This document shows positions 53,801 through 62,863 of a DNA stretch of 64,000 nucleotides, piece by piece. The stretch is taken from NCBI GenBank assembly GCA_034211275.1, contig JAXHTF010000001.1, forward strand, positions 1 to 64,000. The letters run 5' to 3'. Under the pieces are notes generated by a model. It saw nothing but the letters and a program-made list of their open reading frames with translations. It searched no databases and was not told the origin of the DNA. The DNA comes from Acidobacteriota bacterium. Its GTDB lineage: Bacteria > Acidobacteriota > Thermoanaerobaculia > Multivoradales > JAHZIX01. Each line of letters opens with the position of its first letter. Within the stretch, counting starts at the first letter, position 1. The position numbers were made by a program, and so were the translations under genes.

Positions 53801-54134
53801 AGAACCTGAGACCAAGGCCGACACCAAGGCCGACGACGCCGAGGACAAGCCCAAGACCCGGCGACGCCGGTCCTCTACCCGCAGCTCTTCAACCAAGACC
53901 ACCAAGGCCAAGGAAGAGGCTGCGGAGGAGGCCCAATCGAAGGGTGATGACGAGAACGAGGGCGAGGACAAGCCCAAGACCCGACGGCGCCGGTCCTCAA
54001 CCCGTAGCTCTTCTACCCGCAGCTCCAAAGCCAAGAAGGAAGCGGAGTCCGCCAAGGACGACGACGCCGAGGACAAGCCCAAGACCCGGCGACGCCGGGG
54101 TAGTACTCGGTCGGCCAAGAGCGAGGAAGAGTAG
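50868..54134 (+). CDS. rng: Ribonuclease E/G with long repetitive charged tail
   Basis: A 1088-residue endoribonuclease. It starts at TTG (50868) with GGAGA nearby. The catalytic half (about 1-480) has an S1-like domain ([27 protein letters not shown]), metal-binding Asp303 (AIDVNSG) and Asp346 (VVVDFIDM), and the Zn-link C404-P-T-C407, all at positions equal to E. coli RNase E. The remaining ~600 residues are disordered and charge-patterned: Arg runs (residues near 560-570 and 630-640), many RGRSGR/RDKG-type segments and six repeats of [16 protein letters not shown] separated by acidic linkers. The tail probably binds RNA and degradosome partners or drives condensation. Confidence 0.95.
   Translation: [1088 protein letters not shown]
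53451..54134 (+). repeat. Six tandem coding repeats in the RNase E tail
   Basis: Copies start at 53451, 53592, 53721, 53847, 53970 and 54075, with unit lengths 47, 43, 42, 41 and 35 residues and a truncated last copy. Each has a conserved basic block ([16 protein letters not shown]) and a variable acidic Lys/Glu/Asp linker. The shrinking unit length suggests repeated slippage and selection for charge pattern rather than exact sequence. Confidence 0.85.
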
Positions 54135-54142
54135 AGAGAAAT

Positions 54143-54177
54143 CCTACGCTCCGGCCTTCCCTCGGCCGGAGCGTAGG
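54143..54177 (+). terminator. Stem-loop after the RNase E gene
   Basis: CCTACGCTCCGGCC (54143-54156) pairs perfectly with 54164-54177 over 14 bases with a 7-base loop. There is no T-run after it, so it may be a processing or protection hairpin or a weak terminator. Confidence 0.55.
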
Positions 54178-54272
54178 GAGCCGTATCGCTCCCGAGGCGC
54201 CGAGCCCGGGGCAGCGTAGAGGGCCTATTTGATGGCCTGCAGGAAGGCCCATACGGAGGAGACCCAAGTCCC

Positions 54273-55049
<777 letters not shown>

Positions 55050-57186
55050 CTCTCGACCTTGGCGGGACCAATGCCCTTGACCCGGAGCAGCTGCTCCTCG
55101 TCCCGCGGCTGGAGGGCCGCTAGCTGCTCGAGGGTGCTGTCGTGAAAGACCACGTAAGCCGGTAGGCTGCGCCGCCGGGCCTCCTCGCCGCGCCATTCCC
55201 GCAGCCGCTCGAAGAGCTCGGCATCCACCGACCCGAGGGCCGGGTCCTCGGAAAGACTGTTGCGGGCGGCGCTGGACGAGGGAACGCGCAGATCCGGCGC
55301 CGCCGCAGGGCGGGGTCCGGCGGCGGCGCGCTCCGGCAGCGGCAGGCGAGGCCGGTCACGGCCGTGCATCACCTCCCGGCCAGCGGCGCTGAGGGCGAGA
55401 ACGAACGCTCCCGGCCGGCCGCCCTCGATGCCCCGACGCTGGACCAAGCCGGCCTCGATGAGAACCCCCAAGAGAGCCTTCGTGCCGTCCTGCCCCAGGG
55501 CCGCCAGCTTGCCATAGGTCGGTAGGCGGTCGAGACCGCGCTCCAGCAGCGCCCGGGCACGGCTGCCGGTGAGCATCTGCACCACCTTCTGCATGCCGAA
55601 GCGCCCCGACAGGCGGGCTACACCGGAAAGGGCGATGCGCACCTGCAGGAGCTCCTCGTCGGTGGGCTCGCGGCCGCCGGAAAACCGCCAGCCCCGGCAC
55701 ACATCGCAGGTGCCACATTCCTCCACCGCATCCTCGGCACTGGTGCCCGTCCCGTCTGCGCCAGCCCCGCCAGAACCCGCAAAATACCGGTAAATGAACG
55801 ACGTCCGGCAGCCCCGATGGTCGGCATAGTCGACCATCCAGCGCAGCCGCTGGGAATCCCGACGGGCCTTGGTGCGCTGCGCCGCCAGGTCCACCGGCGG
55901 CGGCCCCTGGCCGAGGGGCACCCGCTCCTCGGCGGCGGCCTGGCGCAACAGCCGGGCCGCCGTCGCCGCCGCCATACGGTCCGCCGCGGCGGTGCCGGCG
56001 GCGCTCTCGATCTGGGAGTCGTCCCAGCCCTCGCCGAGGGCTGCCCACACGCGGTGAAAAGTCTCGACGTCGGGGTTGGAACCGGAGATGAAGAATTCTT
56101 GAGTACGGATGTCCACCGGCGAGTAGAGCAGCGCACAGCGCCCCTCCAAACCGTCGCGGCCGGCGCGGCCGGCCTCCTGGTAGTAGGCTTCGACGCTACC
56201 GGGAAGATCCGCGTGGACGACGAAGCGGATATCCGCCTTGTCGATGCCCATGCCGAAGGCGTTGGTGGCGGCGATGGCCTCCAGCTCGCCGCCAAGGAAC
56301 TCCTCCTGCACCCGCCGTCGCTCGCCGTCGTCGAGACCAGCGTGGTAGCTCGCCGCCTTGAGGCCACGCTGCTCGAGCATGGCCGCCCACAGCTCGACGT
56401 TCTTGCGGGTGGAAGCGTAGACGATGCCCGGCGGTCCCATCTCGCGAACGATGCGGTCGAGGGCCCGAGCCTTGCTCACCCGATCCGGACATTCTTCCAC
56501 CGCCAGGGTGAGATTCGGGCGGGCGAAGCCGGTGACCAGCTCCAGCGGCTCCTCCAGGCTCAGCTGGCGGCCGATGTCCTCCCGTACCTCCGGGGTGGCG
56601 GTGGCGGTAAACGCCGCCGCCGGCACCCCCAGCTGACGCCGGAGCTGGCCGAGCCGCCGATAGTCGGGGCGGAAATCGTGGCCCCACTGGCTGATGCAAT
56701 GGGCCTCGTCCACCACCAGACGGCAAGGATGGGCGCGCTCCAGACCGGCCTGGAAGCGGCGGCTGGCAAGGCGCTCGGGGGCCACGTAGACCAATTTCAA
56801 CCGCCCCTCCGCCAGGTCCCGCTCCGCCCGCTGGCGCTCGCCGGCGGTCAAGCCGGAGTGGATCGCCGCCGCGGCGACATCGCGCTGGCGCAGAGCATCC
56901 ACCTGATCCTTCATCAGGGCGATGAGGGGCGAGATCACCACCGTGGTCCCCTCCAGCAGCAGCGCCGGCAGCTGATAGCACAGCGACTTGCCGGCACCGG
57001 TGGGCATCACCGCCACCACGTCGCGGCCGTCCAACACCGCCTGGGCGGCCCGCCGCTGACCGGTGCGGAAGGCCCCGTGACCGAAGGTCTCCCGCAGGGC
57101 CTGAGCGAGGGGGTCGGATTCGGTGGTGAGGGTGGCTTGGGGGGACTCGGAACGCGCCATGGGGGAGAGTCTATCGGATCGAAAAC

Positions 57187-57225
57187 GAAACGCCGGCCGA
57201 TGCCTCCAGGGCGTCGGCCGGCGTT
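57187..57225 (-). terminator. Rho-independent terminator after the secreted modular protein gene
   Basis: AACGCCGGCCGA (57189-57200) pairs with TCGGCCGGCGTT (57214-57225) over 12 bases. On the minus strand the stem is followed by TTTCGTTTTC, a usable T-tail, so it should end the transcript of the gene at 57260-58414 just before recQ. Confidence 0.8.
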
Positions 57226-57259
57226 GGAACCACTCGTCAACGAGGGTCCGTGGAGACGA

Positions 57260-58414
57260 TCAGCAAGGCGGCAACGCCAGGGCGTCCAGATCGTCGGAGT
57301 GGGGCGGGAAGGGCGGATTGCCACCGCCGCCGCGGTTGGTGACAAGACCCAGCGCCTCGGCAGCGACGAAGATCCCTGGGGTGGCAGCGCCGTTCACCGG
57401 CGGAATCAGGATGTCACCCTCGGTGATGGGAATGCCGAACACGCTGTCCAGGGCCCCGATGATGGGCGATCCGCGACGCACGGAGAAGAAGAGCATGTCG
57501 ATGCGGGGGTCGGTCTGCCAGTCGAAGGGCCGCTTCGACGGGCTGAAGAAGCCATCGCCGTTCTCCATCAGCGTCAGGGCGTCCAGATCGTCCTGGGGAC
57601 CCAGGCCGAGGGCAGCGGCGGGGGCGAAGACGAAGGGAGCCGCGCCGGCCGCCGGGGTCACGATCACGTCACCGGGCAGGAAGCCGTTGGCGGGCGCCGA
57701 GCCGAGGTTGGCCGGAGGACCGTCCAGCGGATCGCCCCAGGCGGCGTCCAGGGAGAAGTAGACCGGGAAGGCCGGGGGCACCATGGCCAGCGCATCGAGA
57801 GTGTCGCCGGGATCCGGGAAGCCCGGAGTCGGGGGATTGGGCTCGATGAGGCCGATGCCGGGCACCGCCGCCGGCGGAGCCAGACCGTTGCCGTCGAGGG
57901 CGATGGTGTTGCCGAAGACCACTGCCGGCCCCACCGGCGCCAGAGGTAGCGGCAGGTTGTCGTACTGATCCGCGCTCGCCTCGGCGGGGCCGAAGACGCC
58001 CTCGCTGAAGACGTTGGGAGCCGCCGGGCTACCGGCGATGCCGCCGGCATAGGGGTCTACGGAGAAACGGAAGCCCGGGGCCGAGCCCCAGCCGCCGGCA
58101 CCGTTGTCGGTGAGAATCAGCACCCGGCCGAAGGACACGGCGTCCAGCTCCGGCAGATTCCAGGTCGGCGGCGGGGCAATGCCCAGGGCCCAGTTGGTGA
58201 TCGCCACCGTCGGTGCCGGCAGCGGTCCTAGCCCCGGCGCCGGCGCCGTCGGCACCAGGATGTCGCCGGGGCCGATGCCGCCGATGCCGTTGGTGGGGCC
58301 TTGGAAGGTGATCGAGAACGACTGGGCGCTGACCGGGGCGGGGGTCAGCGCCAGGCAAACCGCCAGCGCGGTGCCGACCGCCAGAAGGGTTTTCACAGTG
58401 AACGGAAGTTTCAT
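57260..58414 (-). CDS. Secreted modular protein with DDLDAL repeats
   Basis: A 384-residue secreted protein. The ATG at 58414 follows GAGGAGA and a signal peptide (TVKTLLAVGTALAVCLALTPAPVSA). The mature part is Gly/Pro/Ala-rich and built of loosely repeated modules: a strand such as VYFSLDAAWG or MLFFSVRRGSP, a PGDVIVTPAAG or EGDILIPPVNG turn, an AAALGL helix, and an acidic DDLDAL end (two full copies, residues near 240-300 and 310-380, and a partial first). No enzyme motif is seen. It is probably an extracellular beta-rich protein of unknown role; the nearest homologues I would expect are uncharacterised. Confidence 0.7.
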   Translation of the reverse strand: MKLPFTVKTLLAVGTALAVCLALTPAPVSAQSFSITFQGPTNGIGGIGPGDILVPTAPAPGLGPLPAPTVAITNWALGIAPPPTWNLPELDAVSFGRVLILTDNGAGGWGSAPGFRFSVDPYAGGIAGSPAAPNVFSEGVFGPAEASADQYDNLPLPLAPVGPAVVFGNTIALDGNGLAPPAAVPGIGLIEPNPPTPGFPDPGDTLDALAMVPPAFPVYFSLDAAWGDPLDGPPANLGSAPANGFLPGDVIVTPAAGAAPFVFAPAAALGLGPQDDLDALTLMENGDGFFSPSKRPFDWQTDPRIDMLFFSVRRGSPIIGALDSVFGIPITEGDILIPPVNGAATPGIFVAAEALGLVTNRGGGGNPPFPPHSDDLDALALPPC

Positions 58415-58651
58415 CGGTTCTCCTCGTCGATGAATGGATGGAAGTCTGCCCTCGTCGAACAGGAAGACCTGCACAATGGTCTTGACGGAGCAATTAAAAC
58501 ATTCAGTCAGCAGGTATGTGCATAAATACTGGCCAGGCGGGACAAGGCGTGGCGAATCCGGAAACCGAACCCGCCAACGTCCCACGCTGGGGTTGTATAG
58601 AATCCGCCACGAAACACCCTTCGCCATCGCCCCATCACAGCGGGAGGACCC

Positions 58652-59014
58652 ATGCCTCAAGTCACCATCGTCTACGGACTCGCTCTCATCGCCCTCGGCC
58701 TCATCGGCTATTTCGCCACCGGGGGAATCAGCATCACCGCCCTGATCCCCGCCTTCTTCGGCATCCCCGTTCTCATCGCCGGCTGGATCGCCCGCCGCGA
58801 GAGCCTGCTCAAGCACGCCATGCACGCCGCCGCCATGATCGCCCTCCTCGGCTTTCTGGGAACGGTCAGCGGCCTGTGGGCTCTGGTCACCGGCGGTGCT
58901 CCCGATGCGGCCACCCTCTCGAGAGCCACCATGGCGGTGCTGTCGGCGATCTTCGTGGCGCTGTGCGTGCGCTCCTTCATTCAGGTACGGCGCGAGCGCG
59001 AGGCCGGCAACTGA
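58652..59014 (+). CDS. Small four-helix membrane protein
   Basis: A 120-residue membrane protein with four hydrophobic helices (IVYGLALIALGLIGYFA, ALIPAFFGIPVLIAGWIA, HAAAMIALLGFLGTVSGLWALV, ATMAVLSAIFVALCVRSFI). The SITALIPAFFGIPVLIAGW pattern is shared by a family of conserved, uncharacterised bacterial membrane proteins. It starts at ATG after GGGAGG. The SDR gene overlaps its stop codon, so the two are translationally coupled. Confidence 0.75.
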   Translation: MPQVTIVYGLALIALGLIGYFATGGISITALIPAFFGIPVLIAGWIARRESLLKHAMHAAAMIALLGFLGTVSGLWALVTGGAPDAATLSRATMAVLSAIFVALCVRSFIQVRREREAGN

Positions 59015-59835
59015 GCGTTCTCAACGGTCAGGTCGCGGTGATCACCGGTGCCTCTTCCGGCATCGGTGAGGCCCTGGCGCGGGAGCTTGCCCGCCGGGGG
59101 GTCGCGGTGGGCCTCTTGGCCCGGCGGCGGGAACGCCTGGAACAGCTCTCGGGAGAGCTCGAGCAAGCGGGCCACCGAGCCGCTTTCGCCGTCGCCGACG
59201 TGCTGGACGGCGAAGCCCTGCACCAGGCTCTCGACCAGCTGGAGGCAGAGCTGGGACCGGTGACCCTGGCGGTGGCCAACGCCGGCTTCGGCCGCCCCGA
59301 GCCGCCCCACCGCTTCAAGCCCGGACGCGCCGCCAACACCTACGACGTCAACTTCTTCGGCATGCTGCGCCTCATCGATTGGGCGCTACCCCGCTTCCTG
59401 GAGCGCGGCGGCGGTCACCTGGCGGGGGTCGCCTCGGTGGCCTCCTTCTTCGGCCTGCCGGACACCGCCGCCTACTGTGGCTCCAAGGCCGCCATGCGGG
59501 TGCACCTGCAAAGCCTTCGCCTATCGCTGCGCCGCCACGGCATCGCCGTCTCCACTATTTGCCCCGGCTTCGTGGTCAGCGAGCTCACCGACCAAAACGA
59601 GTTCCCCATGCCCTTCCTGTGGCCCACGGAGCGCGCCGCCCGGCGCATCGCCTCCGCCCTAGAGAAGCGCGCCGGAGAGGTTGTCTTTCCCTGGCAGATG
59701 CGCCTGTTCATGGGCGCCCTGACCCGGCTGCCGACCTCCTGGGGAGAAGCTCTGGTACGGCGTTCGATGCCCCCGGCGCGCAAGCGAGACCCAGAACCCA
59801 AGGAAAGCCCAGGGCGCACAGAACGAGGAGAGTGA
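59011..59835 (+). CDS. Short-chain dehydrogenase/reductase
   Basis: A 274-residue NAD(P)-dependent oxidoreductase. The nucleotide motif TGASSGIGEALA (from residue 12), NAG, the active-site Ser in GVASVASFFG and YCGSK (Y155, K159) are present, followed by the ICPGFVVSELT substrate loop. The natural N-terminus MSVLNGQVAVITG begins at a rare CTG codon (59011) that overlaps the previous gene's stop as CTGA, with GAGG seven bases upstream; a GTG at 58963 is the alternative. The C-terminus is a charged, probably disordered tail. Substrate unknown. Confidence 0.88.
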   Translation: MSVLNGQVAVITGASSGIGEALARELARRGVAVGLLARRRERLEQLSGELEQAGHRAAFAVADVLDGEALHQALDQLEAELGPVTLAVANAGFGRPEPPHRFKPGRAANTYDVNFFGMLRLIDWALPRFLERGGGHLAGVASVASFFGLPDTAAYCGSKAAMRVHLQSLRLSLRRHGIAVSTICPGFVVSELTDQNEFPMPFLWPTERAARRIASALEKRAGEVVFPWQMRLFMGALTRLPTSWGEALVRRSMPPARKRDPEPKESPGRTERGE

Positions 59836-59839
59836 TTTG

Positions 59840-60538
59840 ATGCGGAAGATCCTACTGGTCAGCAGCTCGCGGGTTCACGGTACCGGCTACCTCGACCACT
59901 GCGAAGCGCAGATGCAGCGCCTTTTCGACGGCGTCAACCGAGTGCTCTTCGTGCCCTTCGCCCAGGTCGACGTCGACGGCTACGAACAACTGGCGGCGGA
60001 GCGGTTCGCGGCCCTCGGCCTGGAGCTCACCTCCGTCCACCGGGCGGCGGATCCGGCGGCGGCGGTGGCGGCGGGCGAGGCGGTTTTCATCGGCGGCGGC
60101 AACACCTTCCTGCTCTTGACCCGCATGATCGAGCACGGCCTGGTGACGCCACTGGCCCGACGGGTGGCGGAGGGTATGCCGTACATGGGTACCAGCGCCG
60201 GCTCCAATGTCGCCGGGGTGAGCATCATGACCACCAACGACATGCCCATCATCTACCCACCCACCTTCGACGCCCTGGGGTTGGTGCCGTTCAATCTCAA
60301 TCCCCACTATCTGGATCCGGACCCCGACAGCCAGCACATGGGAGAGACTCGGGAGACCCGAATTCGCGAATTCCACCAACTCAACGACACTCTGGTCGTA
60401 GGAATCCGTGAGGGCAGCATGGTGCGCGTCGAAGGCGACCGGGCGGAGCTCATCGGAGCCCCCGGGGGCAGGCTCTTCCGGCGGGATCAGGCGCCCGAGG
60501 AACGGCAGGCTGGGGATATTTCAGAAATCTTGGGTTAA
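59840..60538 (+). CDS. pepE: Dipeptidase E (S51 peptidase)
   Basis: A 232-residue cytosolic serine peptidase that cleaves Asp-Xaa dipeptides. The nucleophile is Ser119 in GTSAGSN; IGGGNTFLL and the NPHYLDPDPDSQHMGETRETRI stretch (with the His) are family marks. The ATG at 59840 follows GAGGAG; a TTG directly precedes it. It lies 4 bases after the SDR stop and is likely cotranscribed with it. Confidence 0.92.
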   Translation: MRKILLVSSSRVHGTGYLDHCEAQMQRLFDGVNRVLFVPFAQVDVDGYEQLAAERFAALGLELTSVHRAADPAAAVAAGEAVFIGGGNTFLLLTRMIEHGLVTPLARRVAEGMPYMGTSAGSNVAGVSIMTTNDMPIIYPPTFDALGLVPFNLNPHYLDPDPDSQHMGETRETRIREFHQLNDTLVVGIREGSMVRVEGDRAELIGAPGGRLFRRDQAPEERQAGDISEILG

Positions 60539-60719
60539 CTAGGGTACGGGCGAGTTGATAGAGTCTTGTCCCGATCCGCCCTGACGGTGACACTATAGTG
60601 CCTGGCGGAGTCTTGTGGCTGGATCCGTTACCGGCGGCAGTCTCCAGAGCACTTCCGGACGTCCGGGACGCTTCGCAGCCGATAGCCGGACCGAGACTAA
60701 AGACCTCAAGGAGTCGACC

Positions 60720-60971
60720 ATGAGCTGGGACGAAGAAGACGATCAAACTACGTACAAGGTGGTCATCAACCACGAAGAGCAGTATTCCATCTGGCCCGAC
60801 GACCGGGAGAATCCCCTCGGCTGGCACGATGTGGGCAAGAGCGGCACCAAGCAAGAGTGCCTGGACCACATCGAGGAGGTGTGGACCGACATGCGCCCAC
60901 TGAGCCTGCGCAAGAAGATGGAAGAGGACGAGAAGCGGCGTCAGGCGGAGGCCGGCGAGCAGCCGAGCTGA
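60720..60971 (+). CDS. MbtH-like protein
   Basis: An 83-residue protein with the MbtH fold signature [31 protein letters not shown]...[18 protein letters not shown] (the conserved Ser and Trp residues are all present). MbtH proteins bind and activate adenylation domains of non-ribosomal peptide synthetases, yet no synthetase is in this window. The ATG follows AAGGAG. It is followed after 118 bases by an acidic small protein of unknown type. Confidence 0.9.
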   Translation: MSWDEEDDQTTYKVVINHEEQYSIWPDDRENPLGWHDVGKSGTKQECLDHIEEVWTDMRPLSLRKKMEEDEKRRQAEAGEQPS

Positions 60972-61089
60972 ATCCCCGACCGCCGGTCAGCTTCCGAGCT
61001 GCCTGTTCGAGAGCGATTGACCCCGTGAGCCGAGACAACCCGGCCGGGCTCGAAGAGTGCCCGGCTATCGACCGTAGAAGGTGTCCGAA

Positions 61090-61410
61090 ATGGCCGAGAT
61101 GAGAAAGTACAGCAAGGCGTACTACCTGAAGGAGTTGCGCGCCTTCCCCAACTGGCAGGAGAAGGATCGCGAGGACAAGGACGAGCTCAACGACGAGAGC
61201 ATCGTCTACCTCCAGGACAACTTCACCGTGGTGAAGGATGTCTTCGACTCCGAGGACTACATCTTCGACTCCGTCGACGACGAGTGGAAGAAGTTCTGCA
61301 AGGAGAGCTTGGAGTTCGAGATTCCCGAGGACCTGCGCTACGCCTATGAGGAGGACGACTCCGAAGGCAATGGCGACGGCGCCTCCGAAGGCGATTCCGA
61401 CGCCAACTGA
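61090..61410 (+). CDS. Unknown acidic protein next to the MbtH-like gene
   Basis: A 106-residue protein starting MAEMRKYSKAYYLKELRAFP at the ATG at 61090 (AAGG lies eight bases upstream; a GTG at 61081 is possible). It contains conserved-looking ESIVYLQDNFTVVKDVF and DDEWKKFCKESLEFEIP stretches and a poly-Asp/Gly tail. The size and acidic charge suggest a small adaptor or carrier-like protein, but it lacks the phosphopantetheine-site DSL motif of acyl carrier proteins. It probably shares a transcript with the MbtH-like gene. Function unknown. Confidence 0.65.
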   Translation: MAEMRKYSKAYYLKELRAFPNWQEKDREDKDELNDESIVYLQDNFTVVKDVFDSEDYIFDSVDDEWKKFCKESLEFEIPEDLRYAYEEDDSEGNGDGASEGDSDAN

Positions 61411-61602
61411 CCTCTCCCCTGTCCGCCCCAAGCTCCTAGGCTGGGCGCCGTCCTCGAAGTAGCTTCGAGAGGTCGGGCCCCCGGCCCCGGGCTGTCCGAA
61501 TTCCCCCTCCAGCCGGCACCCTGACCGCGGTCTTCTCAACAAGACCGCCGGGGTGTCGTGTAGCCCATGCCCGCCCGCCGTCGCAGCTGCCCTCTGTCGC
61601 AG

Positions 61603-62853
61603 CTAAGCGAGACCGCCCACAGCCTCCCCCAGATGAGCAACCGCTTCCCGCAGCTGGTCGTCGGTGAGATAGGGCGCCGGCCCGAGGCGTAGAACATCGC
61701 GCCGATAGTCCGCCAGCACCCCGGCCCGCCGAAGGGCCGCACAGAGCTCCCCGGCGGCGGGAGATTGCAGGGCCAAGAAGCCTCCCAACGCCGAGAGCGG
61801 CACGGACCGATCCCGGGTGAGCAATTCCGGGGGTAGGTCCAAGGCGTCGACCTCCGACGCCAGCAGGCCCACCTGGTGCTGGCTGACCTCGCGGAGAAAT
61901 TCCGGCGTCAACCCGCGATGGCGGAAGAAGTCGAAAACCTCCGCGGCCCGATAGTGGCTGGTGGGGTCGTAGGTCGAGCCGGCGAAGAGGTCGGCTCCCT
62001 CCCCGTAGGTCACCTGCCCCTCCGGCCCGGAGGCGGTGAGAGCGCTGAATTCGCTGAACCAGCCGGTGATCACCGGCCGCAACTCGCGCCCCGAGGCCGC
62101 CGGCGGCGGAAAGCGCAAGAAGCAGTTGCCCTCTCCCAGCTGGCAGTATTTGTAGCCCCCTCCGACCACGAAGGCGTCCTCCAACCCCAGCTTGGAGAGC
62201 GGAAAGGGCATGGCCCCCAGGGCGTGGTAGACGTCCACCAACAGCTCCACCCCCCGCTGCCGGCAGGCGGCGGCGAGCTCTCCCAGCCCCTCGACCCGAT
62301 GGGCGTTGCGGAAGAGTACCGCCGAGACCAGCACCGCGGCGGTGCGATCGTCGAGCTCCTCCATCAGCCGCGGCACCACCTCCGACGCCACCGCCGAAGA
62401 TACTCGCCGCACCTCCAGCCAGCCATCCTCCTCGAGCCGCGCCAGCTGACGGCGGATGGTGTGGAATTCGCCGTCGGTGGTCAGCAGGCGGGGGCGCTGA
62501 CGTAGGGGCAGGGCGGAGAGAAAGCGCACCAGCAGCTCGTGGGTGTTGGCCCCCAGGGCGTAGAGGCCCGTGTCGTCCTCCATCAACTCGGCGAACCCTC
62601 GACGCACCCGATCCGCCTGCTCGAAGGCGCGGGACCATTTCTCGTCCACCAACTCCGCAGCGTCGAGCCACGCCCGCTGCTGCCCCTCGAAGGCGCAGTC
62701 GGGCCAGGCCTGGTGGGAGTGGCCGGTGAGGAGCAGCCGCCGGGCGACCTGAAAGCGCGAGTAATCCGGAGCCAAGGCGTTGGGATTCGAGTACAGCTGC
62801 GGCGCGGTCACGATGCCGCCGGCGCCCCCTTTTTCGAGCTCGGATGGGCTCAT
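61603..62853 (-). CDS. Kynureninase-type PLP enzyme
   Basis: A 416-residue class V aminotransferase-fold enzyme. The Schiff-base Lys is in GGGYKYCQLGEGN, preceded by the LVDVYHALGAMPF Asp/His site; GHSHQAWPD and TYDPTSHYRA are further conserved parts. Its neighbour is tryptophan 2,3-dioxygenase (10 bases between), which makes kynureninase (kynurenine to anthranilate plus alanine) the likely activity. The sequence is divergent from the common kynureninases, so the assignment leans on context. AAAGGAG lies five bases before the ATG at 62853. Confidence 0.82.
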   Translation of the reverse strand: MSPSELEKGGAGGIVTAPQLYSNPNALAPDYSRFQVARRLLLTGHSHQAWPDCAFEGQQRAWLDAAELVDEKWSRAFEQADRVRRGFAELMEDDTGLYALGANTHELLVRFLSALPLRQRPRLLTTDGEFHTIRRQLARLEEDGWLEVRRVSSAVASEVVPRLMEELDDRTAAVLVSAVLFRNAHRVEGLGELAAACRQRGVELLVDVYHALGAMPFPLSKLGLEDAFVVGGGYKYCQLGEGNCFLRFPPPAASGRELRPVITGWFSEFSALTASGPEGQVTYGEGADLFAGSTYDPTSHYRAAEVFDFFRHRGLTPEFLREVSQHQVGLLASEVDALDLPPELLTRDRSVPLSALGGFLALQSPAAGELCAALRRAGVLADYRRDVLRLGPAPYLTDDQLREAVAHLGEAVGGLA

Positions 62854-62863
62854 AGAAGCTCCT

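Noticed and set aside
55817-57949. 710-residue plus-strand frame over recQ
   Set aside because: It crosses recQ, a terminator and the next gene; RecQ motifs are clear on the minus strand.
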